Shown: positions 11,187-26,013 of the stretch, in pieces
Position numbering within the stretch: the first letter of the stretch is position 1
Layout of the letters: the number at the start of each line of letters is the position of its first letter
Source: Basidiobolus meristosporus CBS 931.73
Lineage: Eukaryota > Basidiobolomycota > Basidiobolomycetes > Basidiobolales > Basidiobolaceae
DNA: 64,000 bases
Assembly: GCA_002104905.1 (NCBI GenBank)
Contig: MCFE01000117.1
Location: 1 to 64,000 of the forward strand
Direction of reading: 5' to 3'
The notes under the pieces: model-generated
What the model saw: the letters and a program-made list of their open reading frames with translations, nothing else
Told to the model about the DNA's origin: nothing
Database searches by the model: none
Translations under genes and position numbers: made by a program

Positions 11187-12966
11187 CTAGGACCGACCGC
11201 GCGCAATTTGAATCAGCAAGAACACATTCAGGAGAACGATGATAATAGCCACGATCCAAGTCACAATCTTCATCGGCGTAGAGATTGAGAAATCCTCGTC
11301 CAAATTCAATGGTGCATCATCTTCCACAGGGATATCGTCATGCTCTCTTATTTCCTCCGGGTTCAATGGTTGTATCTCCATTCCGGTGTTTGGGGCTTGC
11401 GGAAGCCGCATCACTCTCCGGCTGCTAGTAAACAATACCAATGGGATGACCGCGAATGGAAGCTGTAAGCTCAGAATAACTTGGGATGCGATGAGAACCT
11501 CATTAAGGCCTTTGGATCCGGCGACAATGGCAACTATCATCGCTGGAATAATGGCGAATGCTCTAGTGACTATTCGCCTTAACCACGGCCTCATTGTGAG
11601 CCCAAGAAAGCCTTCCATAACCACTTGGCCAGCCATAGTCGCGGTGATGGTAGAACTTTGACCAGCTAACAGCAATGCCAACGCAAAGCTGGTACCGGCG
11701 ATGGGACCCAAGTAATCGGTTAGAAGCTTGTGTGCGTCAAACAGATCCGCCACTTCCACTTGAGTCGCACCATCTGTGCGGTAATGGAAAGCAGCAGCAG
11801 CAACCACCAGAATAGCCGAGTTGATGAACAGAGCAAACGTCAACGCGAAGATGCAATCGAATACTGAGAAATTCAGTGCGCTTTGAATCGATTGCACATA
11901 ATCCTCGGAATTGGTGTCCCGCTTCTCCTCGGAGTTGGGGGATCTGAGCTTTACGATATGGGAATGCAAGTACAGGTTATGTGGCATAACTGTTGCACCG
12001 ACAATCCCGATCGCCACGTAGAGCACGTCGAAATTGGTGAATATCTCCGCCGAGGGTAGAAATCCTGCCATGACTTGGCCCATGTTCGGCTTCACGTAGA
12101 CTAGTTGGATGATAAAACAAGCCCCAACTCCGCCAACCAAGATTATAATGAAGAACTCGAAAAACCGATTAGCCACCTTAGAATCGCTCCTGTTGGCAAG
12201 AAGAATAAGAAACACGTCAAACGCGGTGATCAACACTCCGTAGGGTAGAGGAATGCCGAACAACATTTCGAGAGCGATCGCGGAGCCAATCACTTCTGCT
12301 AGATCACAAGCCACTATAGCAATCTCACATAGCACGTACAAGGCAAGATTAACCGGACGTGAATAATATTTCCTACACATTTGCGCGAGGTCTGGGGTTG
12401 GGAAGTAGGTTAGTAGTTGTACAAGCATTAGGGGGTAGACTGAGTTCCTTACCGCAGCCAGTGACCACCCCTAAACGAATGCATAGCGTTTGTAACAAAA
12501 CTGCCATTACGTTGGATAGCAGAATAACAAACAAAAGGGTATAACCAAACTGCGAACCACCTACAGAGAGAGATGGTGTAAGAGCAGGCACCTTCTCTAA
12601 ACCAAAACTACGACTAAGTCTTACCGGAGAGATCGGTGGCCCAATTTCCAGGATCCATATATCCAACTGCTACCACTATTGAAACTCGAATTAGACAGCT
12701 GAGCAATGTACACGCTCTACTCGAATCCACGTACTGTAACCGGGGCCTATGAAAGAGAGCAGCTTCTTGAAAAACTTCTTGGTTTTCCCAAAAGCACGTT
12801 TGTATTTCGATTGTTGCGAGTATGGTAGCAAGTCATCCCCGCTCAGAATACTATTGATATCAACCTCGGAAAAGCTGCTTTTTCTGCTATATAGGGTGGC
12901 GGGTATGAAGCTATTCAGTCTTTCATATTGTAACGAAGGGGGTGTTGGTGGCTCAGGAGAAGACAT
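11187..12966 (-). CDS. SMF1: Nramp/Smf divalent metal transporter
   Basis: A proton-coupled divalent metal (Mn2+, Fe2+) importer of the Nramp family. I reconstruct four exons: 12966-12735, 12675-12625, 12560-12453 and 12391-11187. The three introns are 59, 64 and 61 bp, all GT-AG and in phase, giving 531 aa, normal for the family. An N-terminal cytosolic tail leads to SFIGPGY. Then comes the TM1 metal site GYMDPGNW (about residues 82-89), followed by [14 protein letters not shown]. The TM6 signature with the metal-binding Met-Pro-His is at about 266-268 ([12 protein letters not shown]). The conserved [13 protein letters not shown] loop is present. A hydrophilic acidic loop precedes the last membrane segment, and the protein ends in a short basic tail. 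Start chosen at MSSPEPP; an in-frame Met 20 codons upstream exists. Yeast homologues sit at the plasma membrane, endosomes or vacuole; which applies here cannot be told from sequence. Confidence 0.93.
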
Positions 12967-17460
<4,494 letters not shown>

Positions 17461-18876
17461 CCATTCATAGTCTATGGGCATTTTTAATTCCTCCTTTCGA
17501 TACAACTCCTGGGAAATTTTCCGCTTTTTCACCTTGATATTCATGGGAAATCCTTTGGATCCATTTTGTAATGTATATGTACTATTTATAATATTCTCAG
17601 TTCTAATAATCGGAAAGTCCATGGCTCTTGGATCAGTCCCTAATATTGGCTGTCTCTTGCAAGCGAAGCAGCCCATTTTTATCTGTCGATTCACAGTGGC
17701 CTGCACAGTGTTTTGTTTTGATTTGCTCTTTTGGTTCGACTTCACCTCGACTGGAGTGGTTTGTTGAGTTCCCTCCCCAAACTCCTACTCCTCTCCCACT
17801 TGGTCTGCTGCTGCCCGAGCGAGGTTTTCCCTTTCAATCATGAAACCCCCTTAATTTCACTTTTAAGCATTGTTCCCGGAAGGATTCGACGAGCGTTGCG
17901 GCCATAGTAGCTGGGTAGAAATCCGCAATCGTCAATTCACCTAATGAAATAAATCATCCCCTCATACCTGTTGCTTCGCTTTCCACAGCTTGACCAGGCG
18001 GCTTCTTCCTCAGACTGTAGCCCCACAGGATGGCTTAGGTGGCGCTTTAGGCATCCGTTTCTGTTGTGTATGATTCGGAATAGCCTTCAGGAGAAGCGCA
18101 GCTGCTCAGTTCTTTCGGATACTCTGCTATGTTGAACCTGAGGTAGAGATTCATCCCCCATAGGGCTATGGGGTGTAGCATGAATTATTTATGAAGTACG
18201 AACTAGTGCAGTATTACGAATGGCACCATCCATGGCTGGATTTTCAAATCGCCCTCAACTGCATCTCCCCAAAATGGTAATAATTTATTCACTGCTCTCT
18301 CAAAGCCCATTCGCCGCTGATGATGATGGCGCCATACCTTGATTTTATTAGCCTTAGATCATTCCGAACAGCTAGTATGGCGTGATGGTGCGTGGTGCTT
18401 GCATTAATAATCGATTACCAATGCCACCGGATCCTTGGACATTGACCACTCTACCTTACAGCTCCTGGGCAGTGAAAGAAATTCAGGATTATCCGACCCT
18501 GTGTTCAGAGATTAGCTTTTCGGAATAAGGTATAAGCTTGCCTTCCTAATGTGGCAGGCCGTCAAATGAAATGATGGAAGTTGACTAAGATTCCATCAGA
18601 TGGTGCAATTCTCTTGTTTACTGAGGTTTGCCCACTCTTACGAGAATACGCCGCTCTTATTGGCCGGCCTCTCATCATCTCGGACTATGGATTATGCTAC
18701 ACCATAGCTCTAATTCGAAGGGGTTGATGTATAAATACTGGCGGCCGAGATACGGAATTACCCCACATATATCTTGGTTCAATTGGTCAACATTTATCTC
18801 CCTCTTTTATCTGTCACGGAAGCCTCGTTTGTTGCACCCTTATTTTCAAGTGTTTGATACCTTTCCATACCCTGAA
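17461..18876. other. Intergenic, including promoter of the MET1-like gene
   Basis: No supported gene. The frame starting at 18628 that runs into the MET1-like CDS is open by chance upstream of the family start. A TATA-like box at 18729-18736 lies inside it, so it is treated as leader and promoter. Confidence 0.5.
18729..18736 (+). promoter_or_regulatory. TATA box of MET1-like gene
   Basis: GTATAAAT lies about 145 bp upstream of the chosen ATG at 18877, followed by a pyrimidine-rich leader. The position argues that the true start is 18877 rather than 18628. Confidence 0.45.
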
Positions 18877-20436
18877 ATGCAGTCCACAGGAATACAAGAT
18901 ATACCGAAGCCTCGGGGCGGCGCCTCCCTCATCGTTGCCTGGCGATGCCAAAAGAGCCACATTCTGGTGGTTGGCAACAATTCCATCGCTGCTAGCCGAG
19001 TGTATTCCTCTTTGGACTCGGACGCTGAGGTTACCTTAGTTTCGCCCCAGGCCGGCATGTGCCACGAGCTTGCCGTGCGTATCGAGCGGGGAGAGATCAA
19101 TTGGTTTGACAGGGAATTCGAAGAGTCTGATGTGGTTGGGAAGGAGATGGTCCTGGTCACGCTAGATGATCGCGACCATTGCGAGAAGATCGCCACCCTG
19201 TGCAAAACGCACAGGATCCCCATCAATGTTGCCGACATGAATGACCTATGCGACTTTTGGTTCATGTCAACCTATCGTGACCAGTCTTTACAGCTGGCCG
19301 TTTCCACCAACGCCCAAGCCCCCAAATTGGCCAACCGCCTGCGGAGACAGTTGGTCAGCTCTCTGCCTGATGGCATAGGAGATGCCATCCACAAGGTAGG
19401 GATCCTTCGCCGCAAAATTCGGGACTCTGACCCTTCGATCCTTTCCCGGTCGAGACGTATGCACTGGCTGGCCCAGATTTGTGAATATTGGCCATTGCAG
19501 CGCTTGTCGCAATTATCAGAAGAAGAGATCGAGGAGCTGCTGGAGAGCTACAAGATAGATGAGGGGTATAGAAGCGGCAGCAGCGACGAGTTCGAGGTAT
19601 CAAGTGAGGAGAGGCCCGTGGTGAAGGTGGCAGGGAAACCGGTGAAGAAAGGGCGTATTCGATTGGTTGGAGCCGGGCCAGGAAATCCCGATCTTTTAAC
19701 CCGTGCTGCTTACGAGGCGATTACCACTGCAGATGTTGTGCTTGCTGACAAGTTGGTTCCAGAGGCGATCATCAAGCTCATCCCCAGCGAGGTGAAGATC
19801 GCACGAAAATTCCCAGGAAACGCCGACCAAGCACAAGAGGAGATGAACCTCGCCGGGGTCGAGCTTCTCAAGAAGGGGAAGGATGTGGTTAGGTTGAAGT
19901 GCGGGGACCCATTCCTTTTCGGGCGTGGAGGTGAGGAGGTTTTATTCTTCCGTAAATATGGCTTTGAAGCGGAGGTGATTCCTGGCATCTCGAGTTGCAT
20001 GGCCGCTCCGCTCCTTGGCGGAATACCAGTCACCCATCGCGGGGTTGCCAATCAATTCATGGTTGCCACCGGAACTGGGAAAAACTGTACCCTACCCGAC
20101 ATCCCACCCTACTCGCCTATTCGTACGACCGTCTTCCTGATGGCGATTCACCGTCTACCATTGATCGTCGAAGACTTGGTCAAGTACGGCTACCCAGCAG
20201 ATTGCCCGGTTGCAATTGTGGAGCGGGCGAGTTGCCCAGATCAGAGGGTCTTGCGCGGTACAGTTAACACCATCTGTGAAATTGTCGATCGGGTGGGTAC
20301 CACTCCTCCCGGCACGCTAATCGTAGGCCAAGCAGTCAACGCCTTAGCCAGCACATTGGACGAAGTTGTCACCGAATCCAAGCCCAGGTATCCACTCCTT
20401 GGTCTGCATGAGCCGGAGTCCGTCGAATGTAACTGA
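18877..20436 (+). CDS. MET1: Uroporphyrinogen-III C-methyltransferase with N-terminal Met8-like domain
   Basis: Siroheme biosynthesis enzyme: S-adenosylmethionine-dependent methylation of uroporphyrinogen III to precorrin-2, needed for sulfite and nitrite reductase. Single exon, 519 aa from the Met at 18877. The N-terminal ~220 residues resemble the Met8/CysG dehydrogenase-chelatase module: Rossmann start HILVVG near residues 28-33, NVADMNDLCDFWF, and APKLANRLRRQL. The C-terminal methyltransferase begins near residue 260 with VGAGPGNPDLLT. It continues with ADVVLADKLV, RLKCGDPFLFGRGGEE, VIPGISS, GIPVTHRG and ERASCPDQRVLRGT, all family signatures. Oddly, the nucleotide-binding Gly-rich turn, normally Gly-Gly-Gly, reads Gly-Asn-Asn (VVGNNSIAASR). 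The dehydrogenase half may therefore be inactive and only structural, as I would expect if a separate Met8 exists. Presumably cytosolic. Confidence 0.93.
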   Translation: MQSTGIQDIPKPRGGASLIVAWRCQKSHILVVGNNSIAASRVYSSLDSDAEVTLVSPQAGMCHELAVRIERGEINWFDREFEESDVVGKEMVLVTLDDRDHCEKIATLCKTHRIPINVADMNDLCDFWFMSTYRDQSLQLAVSTNAQAPKLANRLRRQLVSSLPDGIGDAIHKVGILRRKIRDSDPSILSRSRRMHWLAQICEYWPLQRLSQLSEEEIEELLESYKIDEGYRSGSSDEFEVSSEERPVVKVAGKPVKKGRIRLVGAGPGNPDLLTRAAYEAITTADVVLADKLVPEAIIKLIPSEVKIARKFPGNADQAQEEMNLAGVELLKKGKDVVRLKCGDPFLFGRGGEEVLFFRKYGFEAEVIPGISSCMAAPLLGGIPVTHRGVANQFMVATGTGKNCTLPDIPPYSPIRTTVFLMAIHRLPLIVEDLVKYGYPADCPVAIVERASCPDQRVLRGTVNTICEIVDRVGTTPPGTLIVGQAVNALASTLDEVVTESKPRYPLLGLHEPESVECN

Positions 20437-21190
20437 TCCCCCTATTTCTTACAACACCATCCCAACACAACACATGGACATTTCAAGACTTTCGTTGTAT
20501 ATTGATTCCCGATTAGCATCCCACGAACATTTACTCTTCCCCTTACTATTGCCATCAATACTACTTAGCATCTAGAAATAATGACATCCACCCTCTGCCT
20601 TCGCTTGATTCTTCAGTAAACACGATAAACGCTCAACTCTGTAATCCATCATCTGGGCCATACCACTTGAATGCCCAGATCAAATCCACTGTGGTTTCAT
20701 CACTTGCCTGTGATCTGTGATCGAGGGGGCCATGTGGAGCATGTTTCACCTTCCTTCGTGTTAGCTCGTGTTGGTTTCGAACATCTCGCGACCAGACAAT
20801 TGGCATAAGGTCCGGATCTTTCACCAGTGAATGGCAATTTTATGAGTGTGATTTATTAATAACTGGGACGACAGAAACTTTTATAGGGAGTCCATGGAAG
20901 CCGAGTGGAGTGTGGTGGGCTGCACATATCACTGAGGAGGGTGTAGGTTGGGATGGGATGGGAAAAATACATGTGGGTGGGACCAACAAACTGGTCTTCA
21001 GATGGGCTGGGCGATGGTGGGTGACCTGATCCGACTTCAATATTTAAACAGGGTAAGAACAAAAATAATGTTTAGTACATTAGAGTGACGCTAGGGAAAT
21101 ACGCAATGACATAAGTCGGGTTATATATATATATCGCAGCTAGTTACAAAATAGGAATGGGGATAGTGGGTGATTCGGTGATTCCAGGTC
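20437..21190. other. Convergent intergenic region
   Basis: This lies between the 3' ends of the MET1-like gene (+) and the RING gene (-). A short AT dinucleotide run is present around 21121-21134. No gene is supported. Confidence 0.5.
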
Positions 21191-22819
21191 TCAAAGCTCG
21201 GATTGGATATCCGCCAGAGTACTCTCATCTCTCTCCTCTTTTGAGGTGGTGGTTGTTGACTCAGCCTCGACTGCCGTGCCTCTACAGATTGGGCATTTGT
21301 TGGCGCCTTCGGTGAGCCATTTGTCGATGCAGTCTCGATGGTATGCATGGTGACATTTGAGGATGCGTAGCTTGTCTTGATCTTCGTACTCACATAGACA
21401 TACCTGACAGCTCTCTGGGTTCAGGATGTGGAATCCTTCCACGCCAGGAATGGAGGAGTCGAAGGTGACAACCGGCAAGCTAGCATCAATTTCGGGCTGG
21501 CTAGTGGTGGGTGGACGAGCAGGGCCGATGAACGAAGAGAGAAGCAGTAGATCCTCATATGTGGGATTTCCCGACATTGCAGTCGTGAGGAAGGGATGAT
21601 TCGAGAGATATGTTCCACCAATTACGTAGATAATGTAGCTCTGTGACTGCACCCGTCTTCTTTGATGGAATTCCCAATCCCGCTCTTCTTGGTTATCAGA
21701 ATCTGGTTGATTCGTGTCCGAACCAAAGTCATTGGTAGACTGCGACATATCATGGTTCACTGCGTTACCCGCAGCTGTGGCATCGATGGGAGAATTGGTG
21801 CCAGTGCTCTCAGAAATGGTATCTGCGAGGCCACTGTCTCTCCTTCGGCCTTCGTCTCGTGGGTTGGTCGAGTCAACACCCCGGATTCCTACGATAAGGA
21901 CCGGAACGAACGGAGAGCCCATGTCGAGCTCAGCGTCGTTTTGATGCTCACTATCTTCACCAGCGTAGTGTCTTCCGCTATCTGCTCGATGCTGCTCACT
22001 GGTTCCCAAGCGGTACAGTCGAAAGAAGGAGGGGGATGTGGGGTTTTCAGGCGAACTGGCACGCTCATCCCCAGCGTTTCTCTGCTCGGGTCTATGGTAC
22101 ATTGTGGAGCTAAACCCAGAAATCAATGAGTTCAGGAAAGGTGAAGTATTTGCGCCATCTTCATTGGCGACGGGTCCAGTATTTGAAGGAACCCTAGATG
22201 ACTCAGAGCTATCGGTGGGCAAATGAGATGGGTTTGCTGCGGTCCCGTTGACCAAGTCCGAATTCGGGTTTCGGTCCATGGCAGTAGCAGGGTTGGAAGC
22301 GTCCTGAATGTTCGCGATGCTTCCGAGTGTATGCTGAGCATGTCTATCTCTAGAATCCTGATATGATCCACTCTCGGATGATTCCAGAGAAAGCTCCGAT
22401 CGTCGATCAAATTCAGTGAATCTTGGGTTTGACTGTGCCGGATCGATAGGATCGAAGTGATCACTGGGCTCGGCGAAGGCATCATTATGAGGTTGAGTTG
22501 AGGAATATCTATCAGGATTTGGTGATGGCCGGAATGTAGTATGAACTCGACGTAAGCGGTTCAGAGAACGCCCAGATGCAGGATCCTGTGTGCTAAAAGG
22601 ATACATGCTGAATATCTGGCGGCGTCTGCGGACGGGAGTCGTTCTCAGTGCTCGCAGAGAATCTGACTGCGAGGGCGAGGAGCCTGTCGCATACTCTGTA
22701 GCGTGTGGACTGTCAGTCAACTGATCGTCCCGTAGATCAGTGGAGGAGCTGCTGTCAACATCAGTTTCCTCGCTTCTTGTTTCGGGGAGGTTGTTTTGGG
22801 AAGACAGGCTCTGACCCAT
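21191..22819 (-). CDS. RING-H2 finger protein, probable E3 ubiquitin ligase, possibly N-myristoylated
   Basis: A single-exon, 542-aa protein counted from the Met at 22819. An upstream in-frame Met at 22891 would add 24 residues. The 22819 start gives MGQSLSSQNN, where Gly2 and Ser6 fit an N-myristoylation signal, so the shorter form is preferred. Residues 1 to about 400 are Ser/Asp/Asn-rich, low-complexity and likely disordered. A short ordered region follows, with a hydrophobic stretch SYIIYVIGGTYL. The C-terminal RING-H2 (about 471-512) has the C3H2C3 pattern: CQVC, then KCHHAYHRDCIDKW, then CPIC. After it comes a 30-residue Ser/Thr/Glu tail. This architecture is common in fungal membrane-associated E3 ligases. 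Substrate and partner are unknown. A 155-aa + strand frame inside it is a shadow of the low-complexity region. Confidence 0.85.
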   Translation of the reverse strand: MGQSLSSQNNLPETRSEETDVDSSSSTDLRDDQLTDSPHATEYATGSSPSQSDSLRALRTTPVRRRRQIFSMYPFSTQDPASGRSLNRLRRVHTTFRPSPNPDRYSSTQPHNDAFAEPSDHFDPIDPAQSNPRFTEFDRRSELSLESSESGSYQDSRDRHAQHTLGSIANIQDASNPATAMDRNPNSDLVNGTAANPSHLPTDSSESSRVPSNTGPVANEDGANTSPFLNSLISGFSSTMYHRPEQRNAGDERASSPENPTSPSFFRLYRLGTSEQHRADSGRHYAGEDSEHQNDAELDMGSPFVPVLIVGIRGVDSTNPRDEGRRRDSGLADTISESTGTNSPIDATAAGNAVNHDMSQSTNDFGSDTNQPDSDNQEERDWEFHQRRRVQSQSYIIYVIGGTYLSNHPFLTTAMSGNPTYEDLLLLSSFIGPARPPTTSQPEIDASLPVVTFDSSIPGVEGFHILNPESCQVCLCEYEDQDKLRILKCHHAYHRDCIDKWLTEGANKCPICRGTAVEAESTTTTSKEERDESTLADIQSEL

Positions 22820-24266
22820 TGTTGGATAGGGAAAAACAGGTTCTCGCGGCTGAGTGCAACTAAGGAGACCCGGGAATCGTTTACGGGCCAAAGTCTACCA
22901 GTGGATGTGTTACGAAAATAAAAGGCCAAGGAAATGGTTCCGAGCTCAGGGAGTGTTTGGAGAGCAAATAGGCAGTCTCAAATACCAGCGTAAAATAAAA
23001 AGGGGGACTGCTCTACTAAAACAGGGAAGTTACGTTTAAGGTATGTTAGCTTGGATGTGGGAAGGTGGTTTCTTTGGTTGACAAGTGGTAGCGAATCCAA
23101 TAGAAACCGAAGGGCTTTAACGAAAAGAGTTTCAGGCAAACGGTATGTTAGGGTTAAAAGGAGTGTGCAAGATCCTATGCCCGTATTTCTTAACAAATAC
23201 TGTGTGGCATGCCTATTACTCGCCTATATTGGACCAGTAAGAGGCCATAATTGGCCAAATCCTAACCTGACACCTTTGAATACCATTTAGGTATGCCGTG
23301 TAGCTATCAATTCTGGATATTTATTTTTGGTATTTGAGGTTGGAGTGTACTAAAATAAGGAAGGATCAGGAGGCTGGCAATGAAGTCAAGACATAAATGA
23401 GCCTACGACAATCTAATTGTGCAGCGAATAGAAGCCGTTCTGACTATATATAGACTTGATATACAACAGATAATATTTTCCTGCCAAGCATCCAGGAAGC
23501 CAGTCACGCTCCATCAGCTCGAGCATTAGACTAGCGAGGGCCCATCATATGTTGTAACATGATACGGCAGGTTACAGCAAATTAGTAATGAACTACAGCC
23601 ATAGAGTCCCTAAATCGCCGCACATGACCAGTTACCGCAACTGTGTATGATTTCTGTTTTCGTTCAATCCGAGTCATCAAGGTCCATCATGATCTAAGCC
23701 CTTTATCCCGACGATTCTAGCAGAGTCTTACGAATTGCGCTGATTGTATAACTATGGCATCATCTATGGAGAGTGATCAACCTTGCTAAATGACTGTCTG
23801 AACTGGGCCATTCCTAGAGATTAGGCACTGCGGGGATTGCGGTTGAAGCATAATATGTTGCTCAAGTGCTTCAGGACAATTGTTGCTCTGCAGAGATTTT
23901 ACACACTTGCCTCTGGGAGGTGCGCATCATTGCCAGGTAAATAGTCCGGGGACGCTAGTTAGGATTCGATAATGTTGATTTGATCAGTAATCAGTTGGAT
24001 GATTCCTGGCAAACCTTGGTGAACTGAGGTGATGCTTATCATAATCAGTCCATGATTATCAATGACAAAATATGACTACGTCGAGAACCATTGCACAATG
24101 TTCCAAAAACGCATAATGATTTACTCTGTCGCGTGGAATATTGATGGATGGTATTGCTTTATCGAGTATTAGTTCACACTTGTATCACTATGCGTGGAGC
24201 TTAAAGGTGCTTGCAGTTTTCAGAGAACCGCTTCCACACCCGAACTCCCCCCTCACACGGTCACGC
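22820..24266. other. Intergenic between RING gene and carrier gene
   Basis: A divergent region of about 1.4 kb holding both promoters. Small frames at 22854-23039 and 23051-23290 (+) lack any motif. No gene is supported. Confidence 0.5.
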
Positions 24267-25652
24267 ATGTCTTCAAGAACTAAAAAGAGTCAGGTCTGGA
24301 GTCATACTCTAGCAGGCACTGGAGCTGGGTTAGTATTATCGTTTTCTGTTCGAATTCTGCCTCCTCTGCTCGCTGCTAATGTCCGACGTTTAGTGTTGTG
24401 GAGGTAACCTTGATGCAGGTTAGGCTGGATTTGTTCTATCCCAATAACGATTGCCCCTAACCATCTTCAAAGCCACTTGATGTGCTGAAAACACGCTTTC
24501 AATCCGCACGGCTTCAGGGAGACTATCAACGTGTTCTGACCTCCTTTGTTCGAATGGTCAAACTAGAAGGGGTGAAATGTATGTTATGGCTCGGCTGTCG
24601 GATGTCATCTCCAGCTAACTGGTTAATGAAGCTTTGTACAGAGGAACCATTCCTGTTCTTGCTATTGTGACTCCGAGGTAAAGTGTTCTCAGAGGGCTGG
24701 TCCGAACTTCTCTAACTTACTCGCTTCAAAGGGTGTCCTTGCAATTCACAGGTCTAGCCTTTTTCAAACCGATTTTCGAACGATTGGAGGGAAAGGTTGT
24801 TCCCAAGCAGAGGTGCAGGAGTCTCGGTTTTGTCTTCCCACTATTTGTACTGAAGCCGTTCATATCAGTTCTGCTGCCTTGGCTGGTGTGTGTACCGGCC
24901 TCGTCCAAGCAATTGGTCTGGTCACCCCATTAGAATTGCTCAAAGTGCGTCAACAGACGGACCTCAGCGGGAAATACGCTACCCAATTCGGAACTATTCG
25001 GCATATCTTTAAAGAGGAGGGGTATTTCGAATCTGTTTTCATTTCCTGTTTGGGCTACACTCATTCCGTATACTTAAGAATACTAGCTTTCTACAAGGGA
25101 CTGCTTCCTACAATTGTGAGGTAAGCCAAGGGTGTCTCGTTCTGTTAAGGACCCAGTCTTAATTCCCTTCGAACATGCAGACAATCTTGGGGGCTGGCAA
25201 TCAAGTTTAGCTGTTACACTCACATCAAAGGACTATTCGAAGACTCCTCAGACCCAACCCAAAAGCTATCTCCGTGGAAGCACATGGCTTCTGGCGGCTT
25301 AGCCAATGTGATTGTTGGGATACTCAACTCGCCTCCAGGTAAAACGATCATGAGCTCTGCTTAGTCCATCTGTGATTTACCATATGGTTCCTTGCCAGAC
25401 GTTGTCAAGACTCGCATGCAAGATCAGAGCAGCGTCTACAGAACGTCCTGGGAGTGTAGTAAGCTTATGCTTAAGCAGGAGGGTATTTCCTCCTTTTTCC
25501 GCGGTGCATGGCTTAGAGTGCTAAGAATTGCTCCCGGAGGTAACCCGAACAAAGCCACGAAACTTCAAAAATCAATTTTATTAACCTATTCATCATTAGG
25601 CGCTATCCAATTTGCTGCTTATGAGTATCTTGTTTCTCTCCTCGAAGGGTAG
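24267..25652 (+). pseudogene. Mitochondrial carrier (SLC25) gene with one apparent frameshift
   Basis: Inner-membrane solute carrier with three repeats. Nine exons: 24267-24328, 24394-24418, 24473-24578, 24632-24677, 24732-25021, 25079-25120, 25181-25338, 25399-25539, 25600-25652. All introns are short GT-AG. Repeat signatures are PLDVLKTRF (exon 3), PLELLKVRQQ (exon 5) and PPDVVKTRMQ (exons 7-8), each near the Px[DE]xx[KR] consensus. SLYRGTIP and AFYKGLLPT match the loop after each repeat. The exon sum is 923 nt, one short of a multiple of three. In exon 5 the frame changes between about 24795 and 24815, with no room for an intron. This means a 1-nt deletion, a 2-nt insertion or a sequence error. 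Otherwise every splice is in phase and length (~307 aa) is normal, so it is either a very young pseudogene or a functional gene with an assembly error. Repeat order and residues recall succinate-fumarate or tricarboxylate carriers; the substrate is uncertain. Confidence 0.75.
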
Positions 25653-26013
25653 TTGGACGCACTCTCCAGCACATAGATAGCTTCCCATCAGTGCAGGTGT
25701 AATTTGGTCCAGCTCATGGCTGTTGTTGTGGCATATACAGATACATAAAGTTGATTTTAGCCATGCAAATGAATGACTCATAGTTAGGTTTTCGGATGGG
25801 GAATGGTGATACATAGACTGGGAGTATTCAAGCATTTGAAGCCCCTGGTCTGTTGTACCACAGTGCATGTGAGCATATTTACTTGACTTTGATACTGAAA
25901 TGCAAGGTGAGCATTTATACTAGGCCCACTTCGTGTTGCCGTTGTTCTGAAAAAGGATGCTATGGATAGTTGACGTTTCTTGCGATGTGTTCTGGTAGAC
26001 CATTCTGATCAGC
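25653..26013. other. Convergent intergenic region
   Basis: This short region lies between the carrier 3' end (+) and the 3' end of the minus-strand membrane protein. I see nothing further in it. Confidence 0.5.

Noticed and set aside
18628-18876. Upstream extension of the MET1-like frame by 83 codons
   Set aside because: It contains a TATA-like box and a pyrimidine-rich leader, and family similarity begins after 18877.
21662-22129. 155-codon + strand frame
   Set aside because: Shadow of the low-complexity Ser/Asp-rich part of the RING protein on the other strand.
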